From NCBI RefSeq assembly GCF_014202505.1, contig NZ_JACHGW010000002.1, forward strand, positions 806,001-870,000: a stretch of 64,000 bases of DNA. Direction: 5' to 3'. This DNA is from Armatimonas rosea. Its GTDB lineage: Bacteria > Armatimonadota > Armatimonadia > Armatimonadales > Armatimonadaceae. Shown one piece after another: positions 32,922-42,380 of the stretch; the stretch's first letter is position 1, and each line of letters opens with the position of its first letter. Below the pieces are notes generated by a model that was not told the DNA's origin, did not search any database, and saw nothing but the letters and a program-made list of their open reading frames with translations. Both the position numbers and the translations under genes were made by a program.

Positions 32922-34460
32922 ATGGAAGCCCGCGCTCTTAAGATTCACCCCGACGACGATGTCGCCGTTTTGCTCTCTCCCGCCATTGCCGCGGGCACAC
33001 GGATTCGTGTCGGAGGGGAGGACTACCTCACCGACCAGGCCATTCCCTCCGGCCACAAGATCGCGCTGCACGCTCTGGCGGCGGGGGAGGTGGTGCGCAA
33101 GTACGGCCAGCCCTTCGCCCGCACGACCGAGGCCGTGCCGGCGGGGTACTGGCTCCACACCCACAACGCCAAGACCATGCTCGGGGCCAACGAGGCCTAC
33201 ACCTACACTCCTTACACCCCCTCTCGTCCCGACGAAGGAGGAAAAGAGCGAGAGGGGGCAGGGGGAGTGCAAACCTTCAACGGCTTTCTGCGAGCCGACG
33301 GAAAAGTGGGGATTCGCAACGAGCTGTGGGTGCTCTGCACCGTGGGCTGCATCAACAAGATGGCCGAGACGGTCGCGCGAGAAGCACACGCGCGGCTCGC
33401 GGGCAAGAACGGGATCGATGGGGTCTATGCCTTCACGCACCCCTACGGCTGCGCCCAGCTCGGTGGCGACCTCCAGCAGACCCGGCGGCTGATCGCGGCG
33501 CTGGCGGCACACCCCAACTGCGCGGGCGTCTTGCTCATGGGCCTGGGTTGCGAGAACAACGCCCTCATGGACCAAGTCGCCGCGTTCCGTGTGGCCGACA
33601 TGTCCCGCGTGCGCTACTTCTCCGCCCAGGAGGTCAGCGACGAGATCGAGGAGGGCGTCCGCCTGCTCTCCGAGCTCGCTGAGCGCGCTTCTCAGGATGT
33701 CCGCACGCCCCAGCCGCTCTCCAAGCTCGTCCTTGGGATGAAGTGCGGCGGCTCCGATGGCTTCTCCGGCCTCACCGCCAACCCGCTTGTCGGGGTGCTC
33801 TCCGACCGCCTCGCCGCCGCGGGGGGCGTGAGCGTCCTGACCGAAGTCCCCGAGATGTTCGGCGCGGAGAAACTCCTCATGCAGCGCGCCGCGGATGAGC
33901 CGACCTTTCACGCTATCGAGCGCATGATCAACGACTTCAAGGACTACTTCCGCAAGTACAACGAGCCGATCTCCGAGAACCCCGCGCCGGGCAATAAAGC
34001 GGGCGGGATCACGACTCTTGAAGAGAAGTCCCTCGGCTGCATCCAGAAAGGCGGCGCGACCGCGCCCATCGCCCACGTCCTTGGCTACGGCGAGCCGCTG
34101 CCCGCCGATCCCAAGCCCGGAATCGCCCTTGCCTACGGCCCCGGCAGCGATGTGGTCTCTTGTACCACCCTCGCGGGAACGGGGGCGCAGCTCGTGCTCT
34201 TCACCACGGGCCGCGGGACACCCTTTGGCACCTGCGCCCCGACCTTTAAGATCGCTACCAACTCGGGCCTCGCCACTCGCAAGCCCGGCTGGATCGACTT
34301 CGACGCCGGCCGCTTGGTCGAGGAGGGCGTCCCCCTCGAAACCCTCGCCGATGAATTACTCGCACTCGTCGTCCAAGCCGCCTCGGGCGAGTACCAGACC
34401 AAGGCCGAGCGCAACGGCTGCCGTGAGATCGCGCTCTTCAAGGACGGCGTAATTAACTAG
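32922..34460 (+). CDS. uxaA: Altronate dehydratase
   Basis: 512 aa, normal for UxaA, with the N-terminal SAF domain (KIHPDDDVAVLLSPAIAAGTRI) and the large catalytic part: GFLRADGKVGIRNELWVLCTVGCIN, TLFTHPYGCAQLGGDLQQT-like motif (here AFTHPYGCAQLGGDL), GLGCENN, KCGGSDGFSGLTANPLVG and the closing GRGTPFGTCAPTFKIATN. It removes water from D-altronate to give 2-keto-3-deoxygluconate in galacturonate breakdown, with iron. The following gene is the matching reductase. Its stop TAG abuts the hairpin of repeat element D. ATG at 32922 lies 84 bp from xylB on the opposite strand; no clear ribosome binding site is visible at it. Confidence 0.94.
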   Translation: MEARALKIHPDDDVAVLLSPAIAAGTRIRVGGEDYLTDQAIPSGHKIALHALAAGEVVRKYGQPFARTTEAVPAGYWLHTHNAKTMLGANEAYTYTPYTPSRPDEGGKEREGAGGVQTFNGFLRADGKVGIRNELWVLCTVGCINKMAETVAREAHARLAGKNGIDGVYAFTHPYGCAQLGGDLQQTRRLIAALAAHPNCAGVLLMGLGCENNALMDQVAAFRVADMSRVRYFSAQEVSDEIEEGVRLLSELAERASQDVRTPQPLSKLVLGMKCGGSDGFSGLTANPLVGVLSDRLAAAGGVSVLTEVPEMFGAEKLLMQRAADEPTFHAIERMINDFKDYFRKYNEPISENPAPGNKAGGITTLEEKSLGCIQKGGATAPIAHVLGYGEPLPADPKPGIALAYGPGSDVVSCTTLAGTGAQLVLFTTGRGTPFGTCAPTFKIATNSGLATRKPGWIDFDAGRLVEEGVPLETLADELLALVVQAASGEYQTKAERNGCREIALFKDGVIN

Positions 34461-34575
34461 CCCCTCATGAACGAGGGGCGCTCGCTTCGCTGCTGGCGCA
34501 AGCGCCAAAAAGTCGCTCCGTGACATCTCGGCCGAAGGCCAGAAGCGAAGCGGAGCCGCCCTCGTTCATGAGGGC
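34458..34575. repeat. REP/BIME-like element (D) inside the uxa operon
   Basis: Left hairpin GCCCCTCATGAACGAGGGGC (34460-34479) starts at the TAG stop of uxaA. Right hairpin GCCCTCGTTCATGAGGGC (34558-34575) is its inverted partner. Both have the loop CGTTCATG / CATGAACG. Between them lie paired segments GCTCGCTTCGCT and AGCGAAGCGGAGC. This makes a 118-bp folded spacer between uxaA and uxaB. Confidence 0.7.
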
Positions 34576-34587
34576 AGGGAAATAAAG

Positions 34588-35661
34588 ATGAAGATTCTTG
34601 TATTTGGAACCGGCGTGCTGCTGCGCGGCCTGATCGCCGACTGTGCGGAAAAGGCGCAGATGCCTATCACGATGGTCAGCTCGACCCCCTCGGGCGACGA
34701 CCGTGCGCGTGCGCTCACGGCGAGCGGCGGGAAGTTCACCCTCCGTGAGCGTGGCCTCGGTAGCGATGGGAGCGTGGTGGACACGGCGCGCGAGGTCGCC
34801 ATTATCGAGCGGGCACTGACGGCCAGCGACGATACCGAGGCGGTTCTGGCGACGGCGAGCGACCCGGAGATCGGGCTGGTGATTAGCAATGTCAGCGAGT
34901 CCGGGTTTAAGATCACCGAGCCCAAGGAGTTCTCGTTTCCGGGGCGGCTGGCGGCGTGGCTGAAGGCGCGCATGGAGTCGGGTGCGCCCGGCGTGACCAT
35001 CCTACCGTCGGAGCTGATCGCGGAGAATGGGAAGAAGCTGCGTGCCATGGTCGCCGAGTGCAACCCCGACCCGGTGTTCCTGGCTTGGCTAGACAGTGCG
35101 TGTGTCTTCTGCGACACGCTGGTGGACCGCATTTGCACGCAAGATGAGAGCGATCCCCTTGCGGCGATTGTCGAGCCCTACACCTTCTGGGCGATTCAAG
35201 GTGAGCCCACGGGGGCACTGGGGGAGCTGGCCGCGGCCAATCCTGGCGGGATCATTGTCGCCGAGAGTATCGAACGCTACCAGCTGCGAAAGGTGCGGAT
35301 TCTCAACGGCCTGCACACGTCGATGGCGAGCATTGGCCCCAGCAAGTACGGGGTCGAGACCGTGCGCGAGGCGCTGGAGCACCCCGAGCTTGGCCCGTGG
35401 CTGGAGTCGCTGCTCTGGGACGAGATCGTCCCGGCGATCTGCCCGCCACTGGAGCGCACCGACGCCGACGAGTTCGCGCGGCTGACCTTGCTGCGCATGA
35501 AGAACCCGTTTCTGGTGCACAAGCTCGCCATGATCGCGGTTGGGGCCGCGGTCAAGTGGGAGGCGCGCCTGCTGCCCACCCTGGCCGCCTACGAAGCGCG
35601 CTTCGGCAAACAGCCCGAGAAGCTCACCGCCTGCCGCGAGGCGTTTCTGGCATCGGCTTAG
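34588..35661 (+). CDS. uxaB: Tagaturonate reductase-like mannitol dehydrogenase family protein
   Basis: 357 aa. An NAD-binding N-terminus (MKILVFGTGVLLRGLI) and a mannitol dehydrogenase C-terminal half (VRILNGLHTSMASIGPSKYG, LLRMKNPFLVHKLAMIAVGAAVKWEARLLP, a region with the catalytic Lys/Asn/His set). UxaB reduces tagaturonate to altronate, the step before UxaA. At 357 aa it is much shorter than the Escherichia coli enzyme (about 480), so it belongs to the compact subgroup seen in several phyla. Co-directional with uxaA, with repeat element D between them; AGGGA before ATG 34588 acts as ribosome binding site. A fructuronate or mannitol substrate cannot be excluded. Confidence 0.82.
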   Translation: MKILVFGTGVLLRGLIADCAEKAQMPITMVSSTPSGDDRARALTASGGKFTLRERGLGSDGSVVDTAREVAIIERALTASDDTEAVLATASDPEIGLVISNVSESGFKITEPKEFSFPGRLAAWLKARMESGAPGVTILPSELIAENGKKLRAMVAECNPDPVFLAWLDSACVFCDTLVDRICTQDESDPLAAIVEPYTFWAIQGEPTGALGELAAANPGGIIVAESIERYQLRKVRILNGLHTSMASIGPSKYGVETVREALEHPELGPWLESLLWDEIVPAICPPLERTDADEFARLTLLRMKNPFLVHKLAMIAVGAAVKWEARLLPTLAAYEARFGKQPEKLTACREAFLASA

Positions 35662-36560
35662 TAGCGCACGGGGGTCTTGACCCGCAGGGCGTGGGGGGTA
35701 ATCGTAAAGGTGGCGGGAGTGCAGCTGCCTAGGTCACCGTCGCGCTGGAGCTGGAGAGGCGTTTCGGCCTCCAGGGTGATGTGCTTGCCCTGGTAGATCC
35801 AGACACTATCGCTCTGTGGGTGGCGGCCCAGTGCCATGTCGGCCAGCTGGGGCAGAAACGCGGCGTTGCGCACGGGTGCTGGGAGGTTGGGGGCGGTAAA
35901 GAGGATAATATCCAGCAGACCGTCATCGAGGCTCGCATCGGGCAGGAGCTTGAGATCGCCGCCGTACAGCGATGTGTTCCCCACCGCGACCAGGAAGACA
36001 TCGGTCTCCGGGAGCGTGTTACCGTCGATCGTGACCCGGACACGGTGCGGCGTAAAGGTCGCCAGCGCTCCGACCGCCGCGAGGGCGTAGGCGGTCGCGC
36101 CCACCGCACTCTTGAGCCCCTCGTTGACCTGCCCGATAGTCGCGCTATCGACGCCCCCGGAGCACATCAGCAAAAACGACTCGCCGTTGCAGCTGCCGAT
36201 ATCGATCCAGCGCTCGGCGCTTCCCAGCCCGATATCGACCGCAAGGGCGGGGTCACTCAGGGGAATGCCCAGCTCCCGCGCCAGGACATTGACCGTCCCC
36301 GTGGGCAGGATTCCCAGCGCGACATCGGTGCCCGCAAGCGCCTGTGCCGCCGCCCGGACGGTTCCGTCGCCGCCCGCCACAAAGAGCGTGCTCACCTCGG
36401 GGAGAAGCTCCTCGACCAGCTGCGTGATGTTCTCTCCGGGACGAACCATCACCTCGGTCCAGCGCCCCTGGCGCTCCCCGAGCCGTCGGCGTGCCTGCTC
36501 TAGCAGGATATTAGTGCTGGTCCCACCTGAGGTGGGATTGGAGAGAAGAAAGATGCTCAC
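35658..36560 (-). CDS. Diacylglycerol kinase-type lipid kinase
   Basis: 300 aa, YegS/DgkB type. The catalytic DAGK domain has FLLSNPTSGG at the start, the nucleotide-binding GGDGTVRAAAQAL, and LGILPTGTVNVLARELGIP with the family's P-x-GT-x-N-x-(F/L)AR-x-L. The C-terminal beta domain has GNTSLYGGDLKLLPDASLDDGLLDI, the usual G-x-x-GGG-equivalent plus D-G-x-L-D/E. It phosphorylates diacylglycerol or another lipid alcohol with ATP at the membrane surface. Start is GTG 36560, with TACCCT 6 nt before it (leaderless). It overlaps the convergent uxaB stop by 4 bp. Confidence 0.92.
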   Translation of the reverse strand: MSIFLLSNPTSGGTSTNILLEQARRRLGERQGRWTEVMVRPGENITQLVEELLPEVSTLFVAGGDGTVRAAAQALAGTDVALGILPTGTVNVLARELGIPLSDPALAVDIGLGSAERWIDIGSCNGESFLLMCSGGVDSATIGQVNEGLKSAVGATAYALAAVGALATFTPHRVRVTIDGNTLPETDVFLVAVGNTSLYGGDLKLLPDASLDDGLLDIILFTAPNLPAPVRNAAFLPQLADMALGRHPQSDSVWIYQGKHITLEAETPLQLQRDGDLGSCTPATFTITPHALRVKTPVRY

Positions 36561-36566
36561 TGCGTT

Positions 36567-36572
36567 AGGGTA
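36567..36572 (-). promoter_or_regulatory. -10 box TACCCT, 6 nt before a GTG start
   Basis: On the minus strand: TACCCT, AACGCA, GTG at 36560. Second case in this window where a leaderless-type box stands before GTG. Confidence 0.45.
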
Positions 36573-36642
36573 CGCTGGTGAGCTGCGCTTGGTTCCGGTG
36601 AAGTTTTCGGTGTGATGTGGAATAGACCTCTAGGTCTGTCCA

Positions 36643-37623
36643 ATGTCGAAGAACCCTCCTACCCGTGCCAAGCGGCGAAAGAAAAAGCTGATTGCTCGCC
36701 TAGACCGTGTGCTACGGCTGGTGGCGGTCTTTCTCTGCGCAGCGACCTACCTGGGCTATCTGGGAATCTGGTGGTGGGTGCTGGACCTCTTCTCTCACTT
36801 TCGTCCCGTGCTGGCGCTGGTGCTCGTCCCCGCTGTGGCACTGCTTCTCTGGCGCAGACACCTTTGGCTGGGGGGAGTGGCGCTCAGTGCACTGGTCCTA
36901 AATTTTGGTGCCATCGCCCCGTATCTGATCACGGCCCCTCAGGAGAGGCCTTCGGCCAGTGCCCAGCAATTCAAGATCTTTCATGCCAATGTGCTCGCTC
37001 CCAATACCTGCTATGAAGAGCTACTGACACAGATTATCCAAGAAAATCCGGATGTGGTTACACTGACGGAGCTGACCTCTGGCTGGATGACGGGCTTGGG
37101 AGCGCTCAAGACGCAGTATCCGTACATGGTCCACAACGAGACACAGGATCGCTTCGGGCTGACGATCTGGAGTCGGTTTCCGATCGTCCGGCAGGAGCCG
37201 CAGTACCTGGGGGTACAACAGCGCTGTGCGATCTTGGCGCAGCTCCAGCTCAATAAGCGCTGTGTGAGTATTGTCGCGGCCCACCCGTGGTCTCCCCGCA
37301 ACGCCGACTGGGCCGCGAGTCGGGACCAGCAGCTAGAGCTCCTGGGCCAGCATATCGCGGCGGAGTCTGGGCCACTGGTGCTGATTGGCGATCTCAATGT
37401 GACTCCCTGGAGCCATGGGTTCCAGTACCTCCAGGCGCTCTCCTCGCTCCGCGACTCGCAGCTGGACTACGGCCTCACCCCCACCTGGCCCGCGCACTTG
37501 CCGATCCGCATCCCGATCGACCACTGCCTGGTCTCGGAGAAGGTCCATGTCCTCAGTCGGCACACCGGCGAGGACTTCGGCTCGGACCACCTTCCCCTGG
37601 TTGTCACAGTCGCGGTAGAGTAG
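36643..37623 (+). CDS. Membrane-anchored endonuclease/exonuclease/phosphatase
   Basis: 326 aa. A basic N-terminus (TRAKRRKKKLIARLDR) is followed by three membrane spans (about 25-45, 55-75, 78-98), then an EEP domain facing outward: FKIFHANVLAPN, PDVVTLTEL (catalytic Glu), IVAAHPWSPR, LVLIGDLNVTPWS (Asp/Asn pair) and the closing GSDHLPLVV with the catalytic Asp-His. This EEP layout (three spans plus domain) is common in actinobacteria and others, with unproven substrates (nucleic acids, phospholipids or inositol phosphates). Divergent from the lipid kinase (82 bp between starts), which may hint at a membrane lipid role. Confidence 0.9.
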   Translation: MSKNPPTRAKRRKKKLIARLDRVLRLVAVFLCAATYLGYLGIWWWVLDLFSHFRPVLALVLVPAVALLLWRRHLWLGGVALSALVLNFGAIAPYLITAPQERPSASAQQFKIFHANVLAPNTCYEELLTQIIQENPDVVTLTELTSGWMTGLGALKTQYPYMVHNETQDRFGLTIWSRFPIVRQEPQYLGVQQRCAILAQLQLNKRCVSIVAAHPWSPRNADWAASRDQQLELLGQHIAAESGPLVLIGDLNVTPWSHGFQYLQALSSLRDSQLDYGLTPTWPAHLPIRIPIDHCLVSEKVHVLSRHTGEDFGSDHLPLVVTVAVE

Positions 37624-37630
37624 GGGATCG

Positions 37631-39514
37631 CTAGCCCTCGCAACGGAACCGGGAGCCGTCGGGGCGGCTCCGGTTGCCTCCCGTGCCGTCGGCCAGGGGC
37701 TTTCCGCTCTCGGGGGCGAGCCGGAGGTAGCGCTGGGTGCTGAGGGAGAGCAGGGTAAGCTCGCCTTGAGGCGTCTCGATCCACTGAAAGGTCTCGGGCT
37801 CCCCCGGCTTCTCCCGCATCAAGACAACCGACTCACCGCTGGCGACCGAGACAAACCCTAGGGCAGACTCCAGCGCGACACGGCCTTGACCACGGTCAAG
37901 GACCTTGAACTGTGTCGCTGTGTCCAGGGTCAGGGCCCGCTGGCTTCCCACTTCTCGGAGCGTGATGCGTTTTCCGTAGGGGATGGGCTTGGTCAGCCCA
38001 TGGCAGAGCGGCTCGTCTACCGTGAAGCGCGTAAAGTCGGCGTGGCCCCCCGCGGCTCCCGATGTGCTGTAGTGGAAGAGGGAGTAGCGGATGCCCTGGA
38101 AGGTCTTGAGCTGGAAGACCATCTTGAAGCTCTCGCCCAGGGGCTGGAAGCTCTTGCCGTTGGTGCTGAAGCTAAATCTTGCCTTCTCCGTGAAGAAGTC
38201 ACACTCCGCCCGTAGCCAGACACGCGTCCCGCGGAGCGGCGCTTGGGTGGTCTTGTTGGTGGTTTTATCAAACTGCTCCAGCGTAAAGCCACTCCCCTCG
38301 CAGCGCACCCCGATCCAGGCATAGGGCGAGTTGAGCAGGCCCAGCCCGGCGAGGTCGCCCGGCTTCATGCCCGCCAGTTCTAACTCCACGGTGGGGATGG
38401 AGACCGGGCCGACCGCGCGCTGAGTGAGGGTGTTGCGCGCCTGCCAAAAATCGGGGGCGGGGAGGGCGTGCAGGCGCAGGAAGCCCGGGCGCTCGGTGAG
38501 GGACCATGTTGTGTTGTCCGGCGCGTGGTTCCACTGCCAGATCGGCTTGAGGGTCTTGCCCGAGAAGTCATCGCTACGCTCATAGGGAGCCGACAGCTTG
38601 GAGCTTGCCCCGGTCTTGGGCTTGACCCAGGTGCGCGGCGAGCGCCCGAGGTTGCCTGGGAGCCCAAAGTAGGGCCAGCCGTCCTTCCAGGTCACCGGCG
38701 AGAGCCCCGTCAGGCGCCCCAGCGAGTTGAAGTCCATCATCGAGAAGCCCCACCACTCGCCCGCGGGGGTCTCGACAATCCCGCCCTGGTGCATCGCGCC
38801 TTTTGCGATTCCGAAGTCCTCGCCCTCAGAAATGACCTTGACTTCGTAGGGCCCCTCGGGACGGTCCGCGCGGGCGCAGGGCATCTTCATCGTCCCCAGG
38901 TACCAGGCGCTGGTGATGACGTACTTGCCGTTGATCTTGTAGAAATGCGCCCCCTCGCCCATGCCATCGCTCTGTTTGAAGAGAGTGCGCTCCGTGCCGG
39001 GAATGGCATCGGTGAGCTCGCTATTGAGCTGGACCAGGCGCAGGTCCCGGTAGCCGTAGACCACATAGATCTTGCCGTCGTCGTCGAAGAGCACCGACGG
39101 GTCATGAAAGCCGGTCTTCATCGCCCAGTGCTTCCAGGGACCGGCGGGGTTGGTGGCGGCATAGACCTGCATCGGCTGGCCCCGGACATTGGTGAAGATA
39201 TAGAAGGTTCCCTTGTGCCAGCGGAAGCTTGGGGCCCAGATTCCCTGGCCATAGATCGCCTTGCCGTCTTCGAGCCGGTACTCCGGGCCGAAGTCCAGAC
39301 GCTCGCAGGCGTAGCTCAGAAAGCGCCAGTTCACGAGGTCTTTGGAGTGGAGCACGGGCAGGCCGGGCATCGTGTGCATGGTCGTGCCGGTGAGATAGAA
39401 ATCGCTGCCCACCCGGATCAGATCGGGGTCGGAGAACTCTTCGTAGAACAGGGGATTGGAGAACGTGCCGTTGCCGTTATCGGCGTGCCAAGTTTGGGTC
39501 GGTGGTGTCTTCAT
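37631..39514 (-). CDS. GH43 family beta-xylosidase/arabinofuranosidase
   Basis: 627 aa from ATG 39514. An N-terminal five-bladed GH43 propeller holds the three catalytic acids: FSDPDLIRVG (general base), HDPSVLFDDDG (pKa modulator) and GMGEGAHFYK (acid). A beta-sandwich (DUF1349/GH43-C2-like, about 330-500) and a C-terminal trefoil-like part follow. No signal peptide, so it may act on oligosaccharides inside the cell. The frame stays open upstream through a promoter block that reads MVYSSYDEIA; I reject this extension because the same DNA is conserved as a promoter at 48.47 kb. The gene is divergent from an esterase gene (39625). Confidence 0.92.
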   Translation of the reverse strand: MKTPPTQTWHADNGNGTFSNPLFYEEFSDPDLIRVGSDFYLTGTTMHTMPGLPVLHSKDLVNWRFLSYACERLDFGPEYRLEDGKAIYGQGIWAPSFRWHKGTFYIFTNVRGQPMQVYAATNPAGPWKHWAMKTGFHDPSVLFDDDGKIYVVYGYRDLRLVQLNSELTDAIPGTERTLFKQSDGMGEGAHFYKINGKYVITSAWYLGTMKMPCARADRPEGPYEVKVISEGEDFGIAKGAMHQGGIVETPAGEWWGFSMMDFNSLGRLTGLSPVTWKDGWPYFGLPGNLGRSPRTWVKPKTGASSKLSAPYERSDDFSGKTLKPIWQWNHAPDNTTWSLTERPGFLRLHALPAPDFWQARNTLTQRAVGPVSIPTVELELAGMKPGDLAGLGLLNSPYAWIGVRCEGSGFTLEQFDKTTNKTTQAPLRGTRVWLRAECDFFTEKARFSFSTNGKSFQPLGESFKMVFQLKTFQGIRYSLFHYSTSGAAGGHADFTRFTVDEPLCHGLTKPIPYGKRITLREVGSQRALTLDTATQFKVLDRGQGRVALESALGFVSVASGESVVLMREKPGEPETFQWIETPQGELTLLSLSTQRYLRLAPESGKPLADGTGGNRSRPDGSRFRCEG

Positions 39515-39537
39515 GACTTTTTCGGAGAAAAACGCCC

Positions 39538-40464
<927 letters not shown>

Positions 40465-40505
40465 TCTTACGTTTCCCAACTAACACCTATGAAGGAGTTT
40501 TCGAA

Positions 40506-41429
40506 ATGACACTAAAAGCACTAGGACTATTTGCAGCTCTCTTGCTGATTCAACCCGCTATGGCACAGAACGACAAAATGATCGCGATTCCCATCCCGGA
40601 GCAGCCGGATGCCATCACACTCAGCACGGGGCCGCTTCCCAACGCGCCCACGCCCGAGTCTTGGCACCAGCAGTACGGCAGCATGTTCGCCCGCAATGTC
40701 ACGGTTGCCACCCTGCGTCCCTTCCTCCCCGCCCCGGGGAAGGCGACGGGCGCTGCGGTGATTGTCGCGCCCGGTGGTGGCTTCCGCACGCTGTCGATGG
40801 AGAACGAGGGCTGGCAGGTCGCCCGTGCGCTTGCGGCCCAAGGGGTGGCGGCGTTCGTGCTGAAGTACCGCCTCAACCAAACCCCCGCCGACCTTGAGGA
40901 GTTCGCGCGTCCGCCCGCCCCGCGCCCTGGCGGTGCGCCTCCTGCGGGCGCTCCGCCGCCTCGGACGGTCGGTGGCGACATGGCCGCCCGAATCGCGCCC
41001 ATGCTCGCCGATGCCAACGCGGCCTTTGCGCTGGTGCGTGCCAACGCGGCCAAGTGGCATGTCGATCCCGATCGTATCGGGATGATCGGCTTCTCGGCGG
41101 GCGCGGCGCTGACCATGACCACGGGGCTGAATAGCAAGGAGGCCAAGCCGGCGTTTCTGGGCAATATCTACGGTCCCCTCGGAGCTGTAGAAGTCCCTGC
41201 CGATGCGCCGCCGCTCTTTGCCGCAATCGCCGCCGATGATCCGCTTTTTGGCTTCAATGTGGGCCTGATCGAGAACTGGCGCAAGGCCAAGCGCCCGGTC
41301 GAGTTTCACTACTACGAGCAGGGCGGGCATGGCTTTGGGATGTACCCCAAGGAGACCACGAGCACCGGCTGGTTCGACGCCTTCTCTAGCTGGCTGAAGA
41401 TGCACGGCTACATGAAGCCTAAACCCTAA
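40506..41429 (+). CDS. Exported alpha/beta hydrolase, carbohydrate esterase type
   Basis: 307 aa. AAGGAG before ATG 40506 and a signal peptide MTLKALGLFAALLLIQPAMA place it outside the cytoplasm. BD-FAE/acetyl-esterase-like alpha/beta hydrolase: oxyanion stretch APGGGFRTLSMENEG, nucleophile GFSAGAALTM (Ser), acid AADDPLF and His in QGGHGFGMY. A Pro/Gly-rich insert (APRPGGAPPAGAPPPRT) replaces a loop. Such enzymes deacetylate xylan or act as xylan-linked esterases. Probably co-transcribed with the preceding esterase; it ends before repeat element E. Confidence 0.88.
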   Translation: MTLKALGLFAALLLIQPAMAQNDKMIAIPIPEQPDAITLSTGPLPNAPTPESWHQQYGSMFARNVTVATLRPFLPAPGKATGAAVIVAPGGGFRTLSMENEGWQVARALAAQGVAAFVLKYRLNQTPADLEEFARPPAPRPGGAPPAGAPPPRTVGGDMAARIAPMLADANAAFALVRANAAKWHVDPDRIGMIGFSAGAALTMTTGLNSKEAKPAFLGNIYGPLGAVEVPADAPPLFAAIAADDPLFGFNVGLIENWRKAKRPVEFHYYEQGGHGFGMYPKETTSTGWFDAFSSWLKMHGYMKPKP

Positions 41430-41439
41430 CCGTCGGACC

Positions 41440-41581
41440 CGTGAGCCCGAGGAACGAGTCCTCGGGCTTAAGAGGGCTACGGGCACCTTCGTGCCCACTG
41501 GATTCGGTTGGCTGCGTTTCGTATTTGTTGGCTGCGAAGGCAGCCGTAGCCCTTTCAAGCCCGGACACTCGTTGTCCGGGC
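41440..41581. repeat. REP/BIME-like element (E)
   Basis: Two near-identical REP units in inverted orientation. Left, on the minus strand: GTAG at 41480-41477, then CCCTCTTAAGCCCGAGGAC and loop to the hairpin partner. Right, on the plus strand: GTAG at 41546-41549, then CCCTTTCAAGC and the hairpin GCCCGGAC/GTCCGGGC (41559-41581) with CGTT in the loop. The GTAG tetranucleotide and a shared 8-bp linker define the unit well. It lies between convergent esterase genes; another hairpin GGGCACC...GGTGCCC lies within. Confidence 0.75.
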
Positions 41582-41599
41582 ATGTTTACCGTGAGGGCA

Positions 41600-42376
41600 T
41601 TAGCCCCCCAGTAGCGAGAGCATTTTTTGCGCGTAGCGCTTGCCAAGCTCGCGGTAGCCTGTGGGCGTGAAGTGCAGGTGGTCCGGGCGGGAGGGGCAGC
41701 CCGCCGACGAGATCACATGGGCGGTGGGAATGAGCTTGGGAAGCTCGCCGATAATCGGGTTCATGCTGGCGCAGGCACCGCCCTGGTCTTTGTGGACCAG
41801 CTCTCCGGCCAGGAGCGGAACGTCCTCGGGCTTGAGGCTGAGGTCTTTGAGCAGGCTCTCGTAGAGGGCCTTGACATTTTTGGGCCAGTCTTTGTCGCCA
41901 GTGTTGGACTCGCCCTGGTGGAGCAGAATGCCCTTGATCACACCGTCTTTTTGGGCCAGCTTTCCCAGCTCGACTAGCCGGAGGTACGGGTTGCCGCCGT
42001 AGGCCGCGATAATGCCCTTCATCCAGCCTGGCGCGGTCGTGGCGTACTCGGCGGCGTGGTCTTTGTCGAAGAGCTCCAGCTTGCAGCCCGCCACCGAGAC
42101 ATTGACGATCCCGACCTTGATCTGTGCGGGGAGCTTCTCGACCAGGGTTCGCCCAAAGTAGTCCGACGGCCCAATGCCGGCGTTGGGACGGCAGAGTGGT
42201 GGTGTGGCTGTGTACCAGCGACCTTTCTCGCGCTTTTGGCTCGGGAAGTCCACAGCGGCGAGCACCTGGAAGCGCTCGCTGACGGGGCCTTTGTCTTGCT
42301 CCTCGATCCCGGGGAAGCCCTCCATGTTGGACTGCCCGAGGGAGAGGAAAACATAGAAGTTCTTGTCTTGTCGCAT
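41600..42376 (-). CDS. SGNH-type acetyl(xylan) esterase
   Basis: 258 aa, PF03629 (sialate O-acetylesterase/CE6) family. Block I is FLSLGQSNMEGF with the catalytic Ser, then LLHQGESNTGD, and the Asp-His pair is DHLHFTPTGY. CE6 enzymes remove acetyl groups from xylan. No signal peptide is visible, so it may act on imported oligosaccharides. Last gene of the minus-strand operon GH10, double esterase, LacI, GH51, this esterase; 4 bp after the GH51 stop codon. Confidence 0.88.
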   Translation of the reverse strand: MRQDKNFYVFLSLGQSNMEGFPGIEEQDKGPVSERFQVLAAVDFPSQKREKGRWYTATPPLCRPNAGIGPSDYFGRTLVEKLPAQIKVGIVNVSVAGCKLELFDKDHAAEYATTAPGWMKGIIAAYGGNPYLRLVELGKLAQKDGVIKGILLHQGESNTGDKDWPKNVKALYESLLKDLSLKPEDVPLLAGELVHKDQGGACASMNPIIGELPKLIPTAHVISSAGCPSRPDHLHFTPTGYRELGKRYAQKMLSLLGG

Positions 42377-42380
42377 GGGG

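Noticed and set aside
34480-34557. Possible tRNA-like or small RNA fold between uxaA and uxaB
   Set aside because: No tRNA T-loop or anticodon arm pattern; the folding is explained by the inverted-repeat element.
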